From assembly GCF_036711975.1 (NCBI RefSeq), contig NC_091972.1, forward strand, positions 11,103,001 through 11,167,000: 64,000 nucleotides of DNA, in the 5' to 3' direction. The DNA is from Onthophagus taurus. Lineage: Eukaryota > Arthropoda > Insecta > Coleoptera > Scarabaeidae. The notes below the pieces were generated by a model. The model was not told the DNA's origin and did not search any database. It saw only the letters and a program-made list of their open reading frames with translations. Shown in pieces: positions 1-12,100 of the stretch. Every line of letters begins with the position of its first letter. Position 1 is the first letter of the stretch. A program made the translations under genes and the position numbers.

Positions 1-890
1 TGTATTAAAGACTCCTCCACATATTCATTACGCAGAAAATCTTACAGTTATCCTCATAAAAAAAGTTGTAAATAAATGTAAATAGTTTTCCTCATACGCT
101 GCTTTTGCAGAAATACTAGATAAAGAACAAATTGATCTATGTTAATATGGATATATTCGCAGAATTCTAATATTATGTCGTTGCATAATTTCCTACATAG
201 GTGGTACATGATATGCTATGAATATTCTTCTACAATATTCTGCAATACTAGAGGTGAATTGCTTTATAAAGAGGAATCTAGTCAAAAAGAATTTTGTTAC
301 TTGGATGGGATGTGTGAGCAAATCAAAGCTGTTACAATGTTCCTACAATGTCTGCTACAACGATATTTGCCAAGATGGTGGCGTATTGATAACATTTAAT
401 GAATATGCTTACTTGTACGCTTCTGTGAGGGAAATGCTGACAGGACAGTAGCAGAATTACGAAGCGATTACGTTTTCCGTTTTTAATGTTTATGTGAAAC
501 TGGTTCGTTTATACCTAAAAATCAAATGCTGGTCCACCTTGAAAGACGAACAGCACGATTAGAGGAACAAATTCTAAACGTTGTAGATTAAAATCCCATG
601 GTTAGTACATACACGGGACCGTCCATTTAGTAGTGCGAGATAACCCGAGTTACTAACGTTTAGCCACTCTACGAAAATGATAACATTCCGTGGCAACATT
701 TTTGCAATTCACTTTTAAATAGAATTAAACAAGATGAGGATTTTATCAGGCGTGAAAACAGAGAAAAACAAAAAATAATAAATATATATAAAAAACGTTG
801 GCTCAAAAGGGCTATCGACCGTAGTCTTTCTGCCCGGGATAGAATTTGCTTCAGTTTTGGTTAAATATTTTGGCAAAATAGTCGTCCCAT
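1..890. other. unrecognised, coding-like but degenerate sequence
   Basis: The plus strand has short open segments (about 139-451) that translate to a plausible but unrecognised stretch, with residues such as NDICQDGGVLITFNEYAYLY. Stops and frameshifts follow, so it reads like a decayed transposon or pseudogene. I cannot name the family. Confidence 0.25.
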
Positions 891-894
891 TTCT

Positions 895-1300
895 AGAGGG
901 GCCAAGCTGAGGATGTGTAAGACCTTGGTCAGACCAGTTTTAACTTACGGAGCGGAATCCTGGAATCAGATGGAAGCGAACAAAAGCGCACGTTGAGTTT
1001 TTGAGAGAAAAATACTCAGTAGAATATTTGGACCACTGATAGCAGCAGATGCAATACGGAGGAGAATGAATTTTGAACTCCGAGATTTGACACAAAGACT
1101 TAGATAAGCTGGACACATTATCAGAATGCCCTAGAAAAGAGCTGTGAGCACAGCTTTTATAGCAAACATGGCAGGTACAAAAAGTAGGGGCAGGCCCCGC
1201 ACGAGATGGAAAGATAGAGTGGATTATGATGCCAGGGTTCTGAGGATTGAAATTGCCAAAAAGCCAAAGCCCACCCCAGGCTGAAAATGTATTCAGAAAA
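895..1300 (+). mobile_element. non-LTR retrotransposon remnant, C-terminal end of the polymerase ORF
   Basis: A conceptual translation with stops contains LVRPVLTYGAESWNQME, then an AGHIIRMP-like block and GRPRTRWKDRVDYD. This order (V-R-P-x-L-T-Y-G-x-E, then G-H-x-x-R-M, then G-R-P-R-x-R-W-x-D) is typical of the region after the reverse transcriptase in insect non-LTR elements. It has several in-frame stops and is dead. Confidence 0.7.
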
Positions 1301-1923
1301 TATTACGGTACTGTATAGCTCATTGCATGCAAGGTTCTCTTTTTTTGTCGAAACATGTTTCTTCAACATGTTGACAACTAGTTGCTGTTTCTGCGATTAA
1401 ATAATCAATTTGACTTGATGTGGTTCATGTTTATATTTTAACATTATCTGGGTAACTATCAAAACTTGTTTGCTTATATTTCATTTTTGTATCTGTAAAT
1501 TTATACTTCACTAAGTAAAAAATATTCTTGAACAAAGATTATTACTTTTGGTTCAAGCTTATCATATTTTTGCTTATACAAAAAGAAGATCATTTTGTTG
1601 AGTGAAGAAAAACCACATATTTACAAATTTTGCATTTAAACTTACTAGTAGTGATATACGAAAAAACGTAATATATTTTATTGATGATCAAATTGTCGAA
1701 ATCCGTTCACGCTTCCTTATCTGAGCTACCAAAACCGGACTTAGATGTAACTTTATTTTGGAATTATTTCTAATGCAACACAAGATGTATGCAACACATT
1801 ACATTAAGATTCCTTTAGCAGTAGTAGAAAGGTTAATGGATAAATTGAACGATATCTAATAAACAAAGTGAGTCACATTTTACGTAAACAGCTCTGAAGT
1901 TTGACGCAATATCTGCTTCGATA

Positions 1924-1995
1924 GCCGTGATCGTCTAGTGGTTAGGACCCTACGTTGTGGCCGTAGTAACCCAGGTTCGAATCCTGGTCACGGCA
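1924..1995 (+). tRNA. tRNA-His (anticodon GTG), copy 1
   Basis: A 72-nt cloverleaf. The acceptor stem GCCGTGA pairs fully with TCACGGC, with discriminator A at 1995. The anticodon stem CTACG/CGTAG surrounds the loop TTGTGGC, with GTG at 1957-1959, and the T-arm contains GGTTCGAATCC. A run of ten T at 2026-2035 is a likely RNA polymerase III terminator. Box A and box B sequences are intact, so the gene looks functional. An identical copy starts 207 bp downstream. Confidence 0.96.
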
Positions 1996-2130
1996 ATGTG
2001 AAAGAGCATTGTCACGGTGAAGCGATTTTTTTTTTGTAAAAAACTGTTATTGTTACGCTTGAATAATTTTTCGATATCGTTACGTTCTCTGTAAAATATG
2101 CTTACATAAACTGCTGTATCTGCTCCGGTA

Positions 2131-2202
2131 GCCGTGATCGTCTAGTGGTTAGGACCCTACGTTGTGGCCGTAGTAACCCAGGTTCGAATCCTGGTCACGG
2201 CA
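2131..2202 (+). tRNA. tRNA-His (anticodon GTG), copy 2
   Basis: Identical over all 72 nt to the copy at 1924-1995. Its flanks are also similar: a TATCTGCT block before it and an AATGTGAAA-GCATTGTCACGG block after it. The pair therefore arose by a tandem segmental duplication. The T run at 2234-2241 is the probable terminator. Confidence 0.96.
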
Positions 2203-2387
2203 ATGTGAAAAAGCATTGTCACGGTGGAGCAGATTTTTTTTATCAAATTCTTTTTTTAAATTATTTATCAAAAATAAGTCTTTTGTCTCAGTTTCGGCCG
2301 AAACCGTAACATAAATAAAAGACAAAATCCAAGAATTTTAATAATACTGTATTCATCACAAAGTAAAAAACATGACTAATCCTAATA

Positions 2388-2955
2388 ATGCATGTTTTTG
2401 TTAAATCGTGCTATTTCACCGAACTTAAAAAAGAAATCGAACAAATAAAGGAGCAACGCACTAAAGATGAAGCTACTCTTCAGAAACAAATAGATGACCT
2501 GAGGGGCATTATAGAAGGTCTAAAACCCCAACAAAATCTTAACCGTCAAGTAACCACCAAAGTGGTGTATAGCACAGACGAAGATGAGTTACCTTTGGAG
2601 ACTGACTGGATAATAAAACAAGCTAAAAGAAACAAAAACGTAAAACTGAAACCTCACCATCCAAACTGTCTTCGCACAATTTGACGTAAAAAACAAAACA
2701 AAGGTATTACAACCCCCACCAATATTAATTTATGATGTCAAACAATATGATGACATTTATAAATTACTTAAGGACGTAATTAAAGAACGATTTTTAACAC
2801 ATGCGCTAAATAACGGCACAGTAAAACTGAATCTTAATTCGGAAGAAAAGTGCAGAGAAGCATCAAAGATGATTACTGAAAAGAATTTGTCCTGGTCAAC
2901 TTATGAAAATAAGCAAACCAGAAATCTGAAAGTGGTCGCTAAAAAGACCACTTAG
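2388..2955 (+). pseudogene. ORF1 (gag-like) remnant of a Jockey-type non-LTR element
   Basis: An open segment at 2388-2684 encodes a charged, coiled-coil-like stretch with repeated E, K and Q. After a frameshift near 2660-2690 a second segment runs to a stop near 2955 and contains PPPILIYDVKQYDD and ALNNGTVKLN. Proline-rich start, a folded block, then S-W-S-T-Y-E resemble the C-terminal part of ORF1 proteins that precede zinc knuckles in Jockey-like elements. The frameshift shows it is inactive. Confidence 0.6.
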
Positions 2956-3222
2956 TTTAGTGACCTAGTGCCCTAGTCGATTCAAACGCGAGCAATAGTG
3001 CGGAATTATAGCAAAAACAATAATATCCTAAATGTGTGCTCCGCGTATCGCAGTGAGAGGGTTTTTGTAATTGGTCTTAAAATGGTAAAAATATTGACCA
3101 TTTTTATGACATTTGGTGTTAAAAATAAGTAACTAATTAGTATGTATTTCACTTCGAACCAGTTTCTGAAGAAGGTTGCAACATGGCATCCCAAACGTCA
3201 AACCTTTTCTTAAAAGACATAC

Positions 3223-3300
3223 GGGAAAACCCGAAAGTTTCTAGTGTTAGTTCTAGTTTTAGTCCTAATTTTAGTTCAAATAACTCCGGCCGTGAAAACC
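3223..3300 (+). repeat. single unit related to the TTAGTTCTAG palindrome repeats
   Basis: Contains TTTCTAGTGTTAGTTCTAG followed by further TTTTAGTC/TTTTAGTTC steps, the same vocabulary as the arrays near 24.8 and 42 kb. Only one arm is present here. Confidence 0.5.
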
Positions 3301-3544
3301 TTCGTACTTATAGTATATATTTACTAGGTGTTATACAATTGTGCTATGCATAATATAGAAAAAATAAAAAAAAATTCCACCGCACGTCTATGTCTTGTAG
3401 TAAAGACTGTCTTGTAGTTTCCTGATCACTCGTGCACTCCTTCGAAAGTGAGTCTTGTGAGATTCTTTACATCTTCTTGTCGCTGTTTCTATGCCTTCTG
3501 CTTAGAATAAGGCATCATTGAAGACCAACTGCAAAGTGTGAGAT

Positions 3545-4200
3545 AAATAACCTATAGAATCAAATAGCGCCATACGAGTTGCACAACCCATATTTGCTAT
3601 ATTTCACGAATAGAAAAATTTTGTTGTTTATGTTCCATTCACCCATAATTCGAATAAGCTTTTTTGAAACGTAAACGCCGGTGTTGTCCTTTTCTAGTAC
3701 AGTAGCTTCCAATATAACTTTCAATCTTTGTGATCCCATTATGAAATGACTTGTCAAACTCAGTAGTGATCACGACTTTGATGTATTTGTCCATACATCG
3801 GTCGTGCAACTTAACCATTTGCATTGTTCAATTATGTCCATTACTTTTGCCTTCACTTTGTCATACGTTTAGGGCATTAGTGATATTTTTCAGATTTAAA
3901 ACTGTATTTACAATTGACGTTTGGATCTGCTAAATTAAAATGTCTAAAAGCAGTATTTTCCACTATTAAAGTATTATTATTAATTCTCTTTATCTTTGCA
4001 TGATCACCTGTCCATTACGGTTCTCTTGTCATTTTTTTGTTATATTTATCACATCTATCTTTTTTAAATTAGCTTCATTTTTCTTCGCATCCATTTGTGA
4101 TTGTTTCAAATGTTGTCGATCCTTTGAATTGTAACATTTGGACAAAAGTTGCTTCAATCCATGTATAGTTTGTTGTTTAGAATGTTGTTAAGAATACAGT
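3545..4200 (-). pseudogene. hAT-family (ZBED-like) transposase remnant
   Basis: The minus strand encodes, across frameshifts, DIIEQCKWLSCTTDVWT, then SLTSHFIMGSQRLKVILEA, then VSKKLIRIMGEWNINNKI. The order T-D-x-W-T, L-T-x-H-(Y/F)-I, H/N-T-G, and E-W is the catalytic-domain layout of hAT transposases of the ZBED kind. The DNASNM-type block is lost. This is a dead copy. Confidence 0.65.
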
Positions 4201-4559
4201 TTTTTGCAAAGTTTACATGGCTTTTGAGAAGTCAATTCTCGTAGAAATCAAAACTCGTTTTTCGCCTTTCTCTCTTTACATACTTTTTGTATACGCTTCA
4301 CAAGGTATCCTTCATCTTGCTTGAAACAAGATGAAACTTCCGTACGCGCAGGCCAAAGCAAATATGAGAATAGACGAACACCAGCCAAGACTAGAGCAAC
4401 AAAGTTTCGGTTCTTGCATAAGGTTCGGTTGATTTTTAGCCGAAACAACAACATTTACCGAAACTCATATTTTGGCCGAAACCGAATTTTCAGTCGGATA
4501 CTACTATTTTCTTTCTTTTTAAGAAGTATCATTAAAATTTATATATGAATAGAAGATTA

Positions 4560-5470
4560 ATAGCCACAATAAAAATCTGTTATTGGAGTAGTAAAAGAGA
4601 AAAAGAGAGGGTTAGGCACACTCCGGGGTGAGCAAAGTTTTGCACCCCGACGGCAAATCCTCAATTAAGGGCACTCAAAGCTCCCCCATGATTCCAAGCC
4701 CTTTTCGAACTCGGTCCCACGTCAGATTAAAAATTACCCCAGTTTCGGAATGCTCCGATAATTGCACCCCATAAAGCTTAGGGGATCGCTACATTTGACG
4801 CGACATGTCCATTTAATTGCATCGGAGCGCCACCAACAAAAAATATCATTAACAATAATTATAATAAAAAAACTAAACGCTTTCAAACAATTATTTATCA
4901 TTTTCCGAAGATATTAATTCAATTTCAATTTTAACTAATTTCTGGTTTTAATAATAAGACATTAAAATATACTATATTCTTGTGTAATCATGTCACTTGT
5001 TATGGTCATTGTTGAAATTACCTCGAAAATTAAGTGGATTAATGTTTACGTCAAATTCGTTTTAGTACAAGCTTTTACTACAGTAAACATTGTTAACCGA
5101 TAACATTATAAGTATATGTAAATATAACCTAACATTATTATCTAGGCATGTTAAAGAGATTTCGAAAAATAGCAACATAATATAACAATTCCAAAAGAAT
5201 ATACGAAACTTTCTTAATTTCGTTTCGTTCTTACTTGAGAGTGAAAATTATTTTCTCGAAATACCCCCTCGTCCATAAACGTCAACAAATATAAGCGAGT
5301 CTACAAATAAGAGCCGGGTTTTGATAGTCCGAAGTGGGATTGCTCGGTAATCCTTGTAATCTCGGGATTCCGCCGCCCCCGGCATGGGGCCCCTCTGCTC
5401 GCCTTTTAATGCCTCTCTCATACTGCCGCCGTCGCAGATGTACTACTTGAACAGATGTTACTGACGTGCC
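4560..5470. other. unusually GC-rich noncoding stretch downstream of Gad1 exon 2
   Basis: No convincing coding frame. The stretches 4600-4830 and 5310-5460 are much richer in G+C than their surroundings and lack transposon signatures, so they may be conserved regulatory sequence within Gad1 intron 2 (the gene runs leftward through here). This is inference from composition only. Confidence 0.3.
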
Positions 5471-6188
5471 TTCGTATGGTTCATCGTTCCCCTCAGTTCG
5501 AGATTTCCCAACGATTTTTCTTAAACGATTCAGATTTCAAAATAAAAAGAAAATTTTGAAATTTTATTTATTCAATTCAATTGAATTCAATAAGGGTGTG
5601 TTTGTGGTTAGACAGGCGATAATAAATACACAACAACAGCTTCCTGATGGCACGTGTCATCGCCACTCCAACGAAGAACCCTCTCGAACCTCCCCTATTC
5701 TGATGAATACTTTGTTTGCCTCCGCAAAACTTCATAATTCAATGATAAGATGCCCAACACCATCCGGATAGTAACCGTTATCTGTTATGGACAGTTTTAG
5801 GTTCAGGAGGCCCATATATTTTTTTTACGATGACGCATGATAAATGGGGAAGATAAAATCCGCACTCCCTAAAGAATTAACAACAACGAAAAAATTGAAG
5901 ATACCACGAGCGAATACTGCAGGTAATGGAATCATAACAGACTGCAAAAGTCACCCTCTGCTGGACTCAATAGCTTGTTAGTGGCTCTGATAAGCACTGA
6001 TTCGATTACGAAACGTTCCCCCACAAACATTGAGAGCGCCACCGTCGGCAAACGCACGATGGATTATGAGCACAAAGTGATTTAAATAACAAACAATCTG
6101 TAGAGGTGCTTGTGGGGTAGATAAGAGTATTATTATTAAAACGGAAATGAATCCCCAACCTCATTCTCAAAATATAAAATTTTCTTAC

Positions 6189-9100
6189 CTGTTTTTACTT
6201 GATATTTAAGAGTTGTTGCACAATCATTAACAAGCTGTTGGAGAGTGACACCTTTTTCTGGAACTTTTAAATCGAGAAGATTTTGCATCTCCTCAGGATG
6301 ATGAAAGTCTAAAATCTTCTCTTTACGATCGTTGGTGGCTTTGACGAAGTCCAAAAGGATGTCGACGATTCTTTGAAGGAATTCATTGGTTGTTGAACCA
6401 TCTTTGTATGGCAATAGGTCTGAAAACATAAAAAAAATTAAAAACTTTTGGGTCTAATGATTAACTCTCGATAGCTTTATTATTAAACAAATGTTATGCT
6501 TCAAAAAAGACATTTTCAGCTTTCATTCAAGATATAAATCGTTTTTATATATATTCCATAAATAAAAAGATCTTTATTCTCAAAAAAGTGTTGACTTTGT
6601 TTATACCAAAGAATACTACTCTAAAATGTGTTAAATTGAACATGTATTGATCTACGATTAATATGGTATTATATTCAATCATTACATGTACTGATTGTTC
6701 AATTCCGAGCTATTGTTTGTATAATTAGTATATTAGTATTATTATAGAGCATTTCTTAGAACCAATTTTAAGTCAGCTAAACGAACAGAAACAAATATTC
6801 AAAAACATTGAGCGAAATGAGCGATTAAATAGATTTGAACGTAGCAATACAAGTACTATTTCAAAGCAAAGGGATGGATACTAACCTTAGAATACTATCA
6901 TGGAATACTGATAGAGTCTTGCAATACCAAGACGAACTACAAGAAATCCTAAACATTGATAAGATTGATGTGCGCTTAATAGCAGAAAGTTACTTTAACA
7001 ATCAATCATATTCAAATTTTAAGGCTATACCTTATAGCCTTTATCATACCCTTCACCCTGATAACTCTTCCAAAGACTGGAATAGAGATCTGTAAGTGTG
7101 AAAACAAAACCTTATCGGGTGTTCAAGTAAGAAACGTTAATATTTACAGTTTCTAAGGTAGCAAGCTAATAGATTCATAGTGGGCGGAGAGTTAAATGCA
7201 AAACACACCAACTGGGGAGCAAAATTAAACACAGCTAAAGGACAGAAGCAGTTGAAGAAAATATAACCCTACTCACAATTTGAAAAGAGAGATTCGGGAG
7301 AAAGATCAATGATAAATCTATGAATGCTTATCTAAAAAGCTACTACTAAAAGACCTATAATACAGAACTCTCTCATTAAAAACGAAAACACATTAAAAAA
7401 AGCAGAAGGTTTTGAAAATCATCTAGAACAAACATTAAACCAAACGAAGATTAGGAAGAACCAGAATAACCTAAAGAAGTGTATATAGACTTAATAACTA
7501 AGTTTTGAAAAAGCTCGCTAGCTAACCAGAATTTAAACGGGTGGGACCGTACCCCGGGCTGTCATCTCGCCAAGGAATTGTTAAAATATCCTTCAGCCGC
7601 AACAGCCCAGTTTTTCGTAGGGCTCGGTAAAAGTGCCCTTCGCACTGCCACAGGTCTCCTCACGGGACACTGTAAAGTAAATAAGCACCTTCAAAACATG
7701 AAGCTTGCTGACTCTCCTCTCTGTCGAGCCTGTGAACAGGATGACGAGACGGTTAAACACATCTTGTGTGATTGCCCCTCTCTGACCGACCTCAGAATGA
7801 CATCAGGAATGCACCTCTAGGAGCTGTCCTAGCCTTTGGTAAATCCTTAGGCTGGTTGATGTGACCAGAGCGTGTAATGGGAGGATGCACAAGGGGCCCA
7901 ATGGGGCCTAAGTGTGGCGTGCGGTTTTGCATGCACTCCCCAATCCATACATACATACATACATAGCTAACCAGAAAAACCATGTCATGAAGTAACCTCT
8001 AGCAGACCAACACTAAATAATGCATGACAACAGATGCCAGTATATAATCAATAATACTCAAACACTGCGAATTGTTGCTGCCAATCTCCGCTGGAAAGCA
8101 CACGTTAAAAGGAAAAGACAAGGGCTTGTAATAAAATATAGAAACTTGCTGATATGGAGATATTTCTATGTCTTCTATGTCTAAAATAAGTTGTCCCTAT
8201 ATGTGGACATGTGGCACCCAGTTATGGGTCTGCACTATATAAAGTAACATAGCTATAACTAAGATTTCTGAATAAAGTGCTAAGAAACATCATTGTTGCG
8301 CCTTGTTGTATTAGCAAATAGCGACCTCCATAAGGACTTGGAAATGGGAGCTGGAGACTAAACTATTAGGAAATTTGTCGAGAGTCTTGAAGAAACGCTA
8401 CACCATAATGTTAGCATCGAGGTCATCCAACTACTTGATAATGCTGAATTACAAAAAAGGATAAATAACTGCAGTTGCTATTAGTACTATTAAAAAACAA
8501 AGCTTGTAATTGTACATAATAAGTGTAGTGTATATCAAATCACATAGTCTAAAGAATGTTAGTATACCTTAGTGGTTATCAATTTTAGTAAGCTAAGTTA
8601 AATTTAGGTTGCTTACTTGAGTTGATACCGTAACATTGACAAGAAAAAGTTCTCGAGTGTCAAAATCGAAAAAGTATGTTTTAATTCGAGTAAATTCATA
8701 ATTAAAACAAAAATAAATCATATTGATATTATTATAAATAAATTTACAGACTTTTCAACATGACCAAAAGTGTGCATTATTTAACCGGATTAATGCAAAT
8801 TTAATCCCTTTTGGAAAATCTGCTTATCGGATTTCGGATATAAATTTAACGCGTATTTTGGGTCCGCTCCTTTTCTACTTATATTGTATGGTAGTAGAAT
8901 GAAAAGGATAGAAATAACACATTTGAGGCATCACCCCGAAAAGGCACCCCTTGTTTATTTAGTGGGAGGGATTACAACCGCAATTCTTCCATTATCGAAA
9001 AGTTATTTTAAAGTTTAAATCAACCTATTATCCATCGATTTTACATTAAAAAGTAGAAGGAAAAAGAATATTTTGGGTCAATACCCGAACACCCTCTTCT

Positions 9101-12100
9101 CTACTAGATATTACAATAAAGTCCCAAACATCTGCTACCACCATCCCCCCTTTCAGTTTCATATCGATTGGATCCAGCTTTTGGTAACTACCTTTTTTTG
9201 CTGTGTTCATAAAAACGAAGGAAAGATCCTCGCGGTTAAGAACTCGAAGCGATTTATCACCATTTCATTTATTTTCTCGCGCGCTGTTTCATTTATTTTC
9301 TACCCCAACTTCCAAATCTCCGGATATCTAAATAACAATTCAATTTCCATTTTTCTTCCGGAAATCTCCCTTTCGTATCCGATCAAATCGAGCTTTACAA
9401 CAGTGGTATCTAGTCAAATCCGTCAGTAAATTATCTGGTCTACTGGAATCGAGCTGAAACAATTTTTCAGCGGTAAGCTCGACTCCCTAGGCTTATTTAG
9501 TGGTGGTATTACCAATGTCACTGTCGGTTTAGTTCGAAGAGGACCCTTGAGATTCAAATTTTTTCGAGTTGATATACTACTAAATCACACTTTTAAAAAT
9601 GTAACAAGAAAGTATTAATATAAAAATTGTACAGAAAATCTTAGTGAATAGATACCCTAAGGAGGTCTTAACCGATTTCCCTTAATAGCCCATCACTCAA
9701 ACACTTCTAACCGTTAAACCTCCTATTTAGACCTGACGGATCACCCCCAAGTTCCTCCACTACAATCTATTTCAACCTTATCTCCTTTTTTCTTATAACA
9801 TTTTCGACCACAAAGAGGAGTTTAACGCTAAGAAAATAAACGAGGGTAGGATTAACTTCACGAGTCTTCTTGTAATTAGTTTTTCTAATTTATGCGCAAA
9901 TCAAGAGATGACGGCAGCTGCTGCCACCTCCCCGAAGATGGAAGAGACGCCCCTCGCTAAAATCCCGATCCGGAGGGGCGCGTTTCGGTTTAATTAAAAC
10001 TCCCTTGGGCCCTTTTTTCAATGTTCCCATTCTCTACGACAATATGTGGACCCCCCGGAATTGATTACAGTCGACTATGTTTGAAGGCATTTTAATGTTA
10101 GGGTGTACACAAGAGTGGATTTTAAAAAATTTAAATTAAAAAAACTAGTTTTAAATAAAAAATATGTTAACGAGTTATTTCATTAATTTCAAATAACACA
10201 AAACATTGATTTAATTATGGTTCCTATCACGAGTTCCAAGATTAGGCAAGCTTCCTGTCTAGAGTAAAAAATTGAACTGCTGAAAGACCCAAAAGTTTTG
10301 TCTTGGAACAGTATACATGGTGACACGCAAGTAAAGAAATGTAAAGAAATAGGAAAACTATGTAGTTGCGAATAGCTTTTTGAAATGTAAGGTCAGCGAA
10401 AAAGATTAAGAAATTATCGAAGATCTTAAAAAACACAAGATAGACATTTGCGTCATCTCCAAAATCAAGAAGAAAGACCAAGGATCAAAATATTATGGAG
10501 ACTATATGCTACTGTATCGTTGTAGGCATAAGGACGCAAGAGCATCGTGTATTATTAGTCAGTTAAAAGATTGCACATAAACGTAGCTACCATAAACAGC
10601 TAACATATAGGAGCGCCAGAATACTTCCAGCTGAAATTAAAATGGAGGTGGATACTTTTCACATAATGCAAGACACGGGATGACCAGAACAAGGAGAAGC
10701 ACTCGAGAAAATGACTCTTGATAAATCAAAAAAATCGCAAAAATAAGGTGCCGTGGTTAAGATCGGAATTAAAGAAGTTGGTGGAAGAAAAAGAAAAGGC
10801 ACATCTATGACATAAATCAACGAAGACACCTGGAGAGAAAGAGATATAGAATTACACGAACGGATCACAATCAGATTCGGAATAGAATTCCGTTGAAGAA
10901 ATGAACTAAGCACTTCAGAGCATTATATTCAAATGCCCATAAAGTGTATGTACCTAAAATAGACTTAATGAGTAAGAAGTGGAAGTGCGGATTACCAGCA
11001 GGTTATTAGAAGAATTGAGAACACTAAAAATGGAAAATATGTAGGTGTTAAAACACGGTGATGAAAGTTTGGACTATATGCCAATTTTTTAATTTTGTAA
11101 AGTGCTACTGTATCTATTAGTTGGACATTAAAGCTCTTCACAAGACTCTTGAGTTAACATATTGCTACTGAAATCCAAAAGAGTGAAGAACAACAAGATT
11201 TTAGGAAAGATTGCTCTACTTCTATTTAAGAAGTAGTAGAGTATAACAGAGGTGTTCACCAAAACGCAATAACCTACATCTAAATATCATTGAGATAATA
11301 GTACAACTTAACACTTGTTTTATAAAGACTGGCATCCTACAAGGTGACAGTCTCAGTCCCTTGTTGTTTAATCTATATAAGGATAGAATAACAGACAAAG
11401 TATCTAAAGTGAACTACGGTTTACTATGAGTGGACATAAAATCAAGATTGTGTGCTATGCAGATGATAGTGTCGTACTGGCTGATGCTAAGGATGATGAC
11501 CTACTTAACGTTGCAGCTGAAGAATTAATTATGCAAATCTCAATAAACAAGACTAAGACCATGATGATTGCAAGAGAACTCCGTAAGTATCGTAATTTAA
11601 TTATCTAGGAACTACTATTTCGAATAACGAGAATCTAAGCAATATTTTAAAACTGTCAGCAATTTCTGATGCGCTAAAGTACACAATCTGCATGCGTGAG
11701 GTCTGTATGATATATACGGGGAAAACAAGGGTGAAGACGGCAAAAACAAAACGAAGTGTTATACAAATAAGATGAAAGACTTGAGAACAACAACGATTAA
11801 TTCGTTGATGCATCATCATAAAAACAAGCATGTTCGAAATGAATGTGGTACCATGATGTAGTGATGTAGTGCAATAGGTGCGAGCGAGAAGGAGAGGTTG
11901 GAACAAACATGTATGGAGAACAACAGATTGGTCAAAATCGGTATGAATGGAAAGCCACTGTCATGACGACCACTGTTCACCTAAGCTGTGGAAGAAGTGT
12001 TTGACATCCTCATTCCAAGATATAATGACGAATGGGTAACGCAAGCCTAGGGCTTAAGTAAGAACAAGAAGATTTTAAAGTGCAAATTTATAAATACAAA

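Larger units (their letters stand above)
1911..2247 (+). repeat. tandem duplication of a tRNA-His unit (207-bp period)
   Basis: Segments beginning near 1911 and 2118 each contain a short 5' flank, the tRNA-His gene, a 3' flank able to pair CAATG with CATTG, and a T-run terminator. The tRNAs are identical while the spacers have diverged, which fits selection or gene conversion on the genes. Confidence 0.85.

Noticed and set aside
9073-9429. 118-codon open frame in Gad1 intron 1
   Set aside because: No recognisable motif and phenylalanine/serine-rich composition typical of noncoding DNA.
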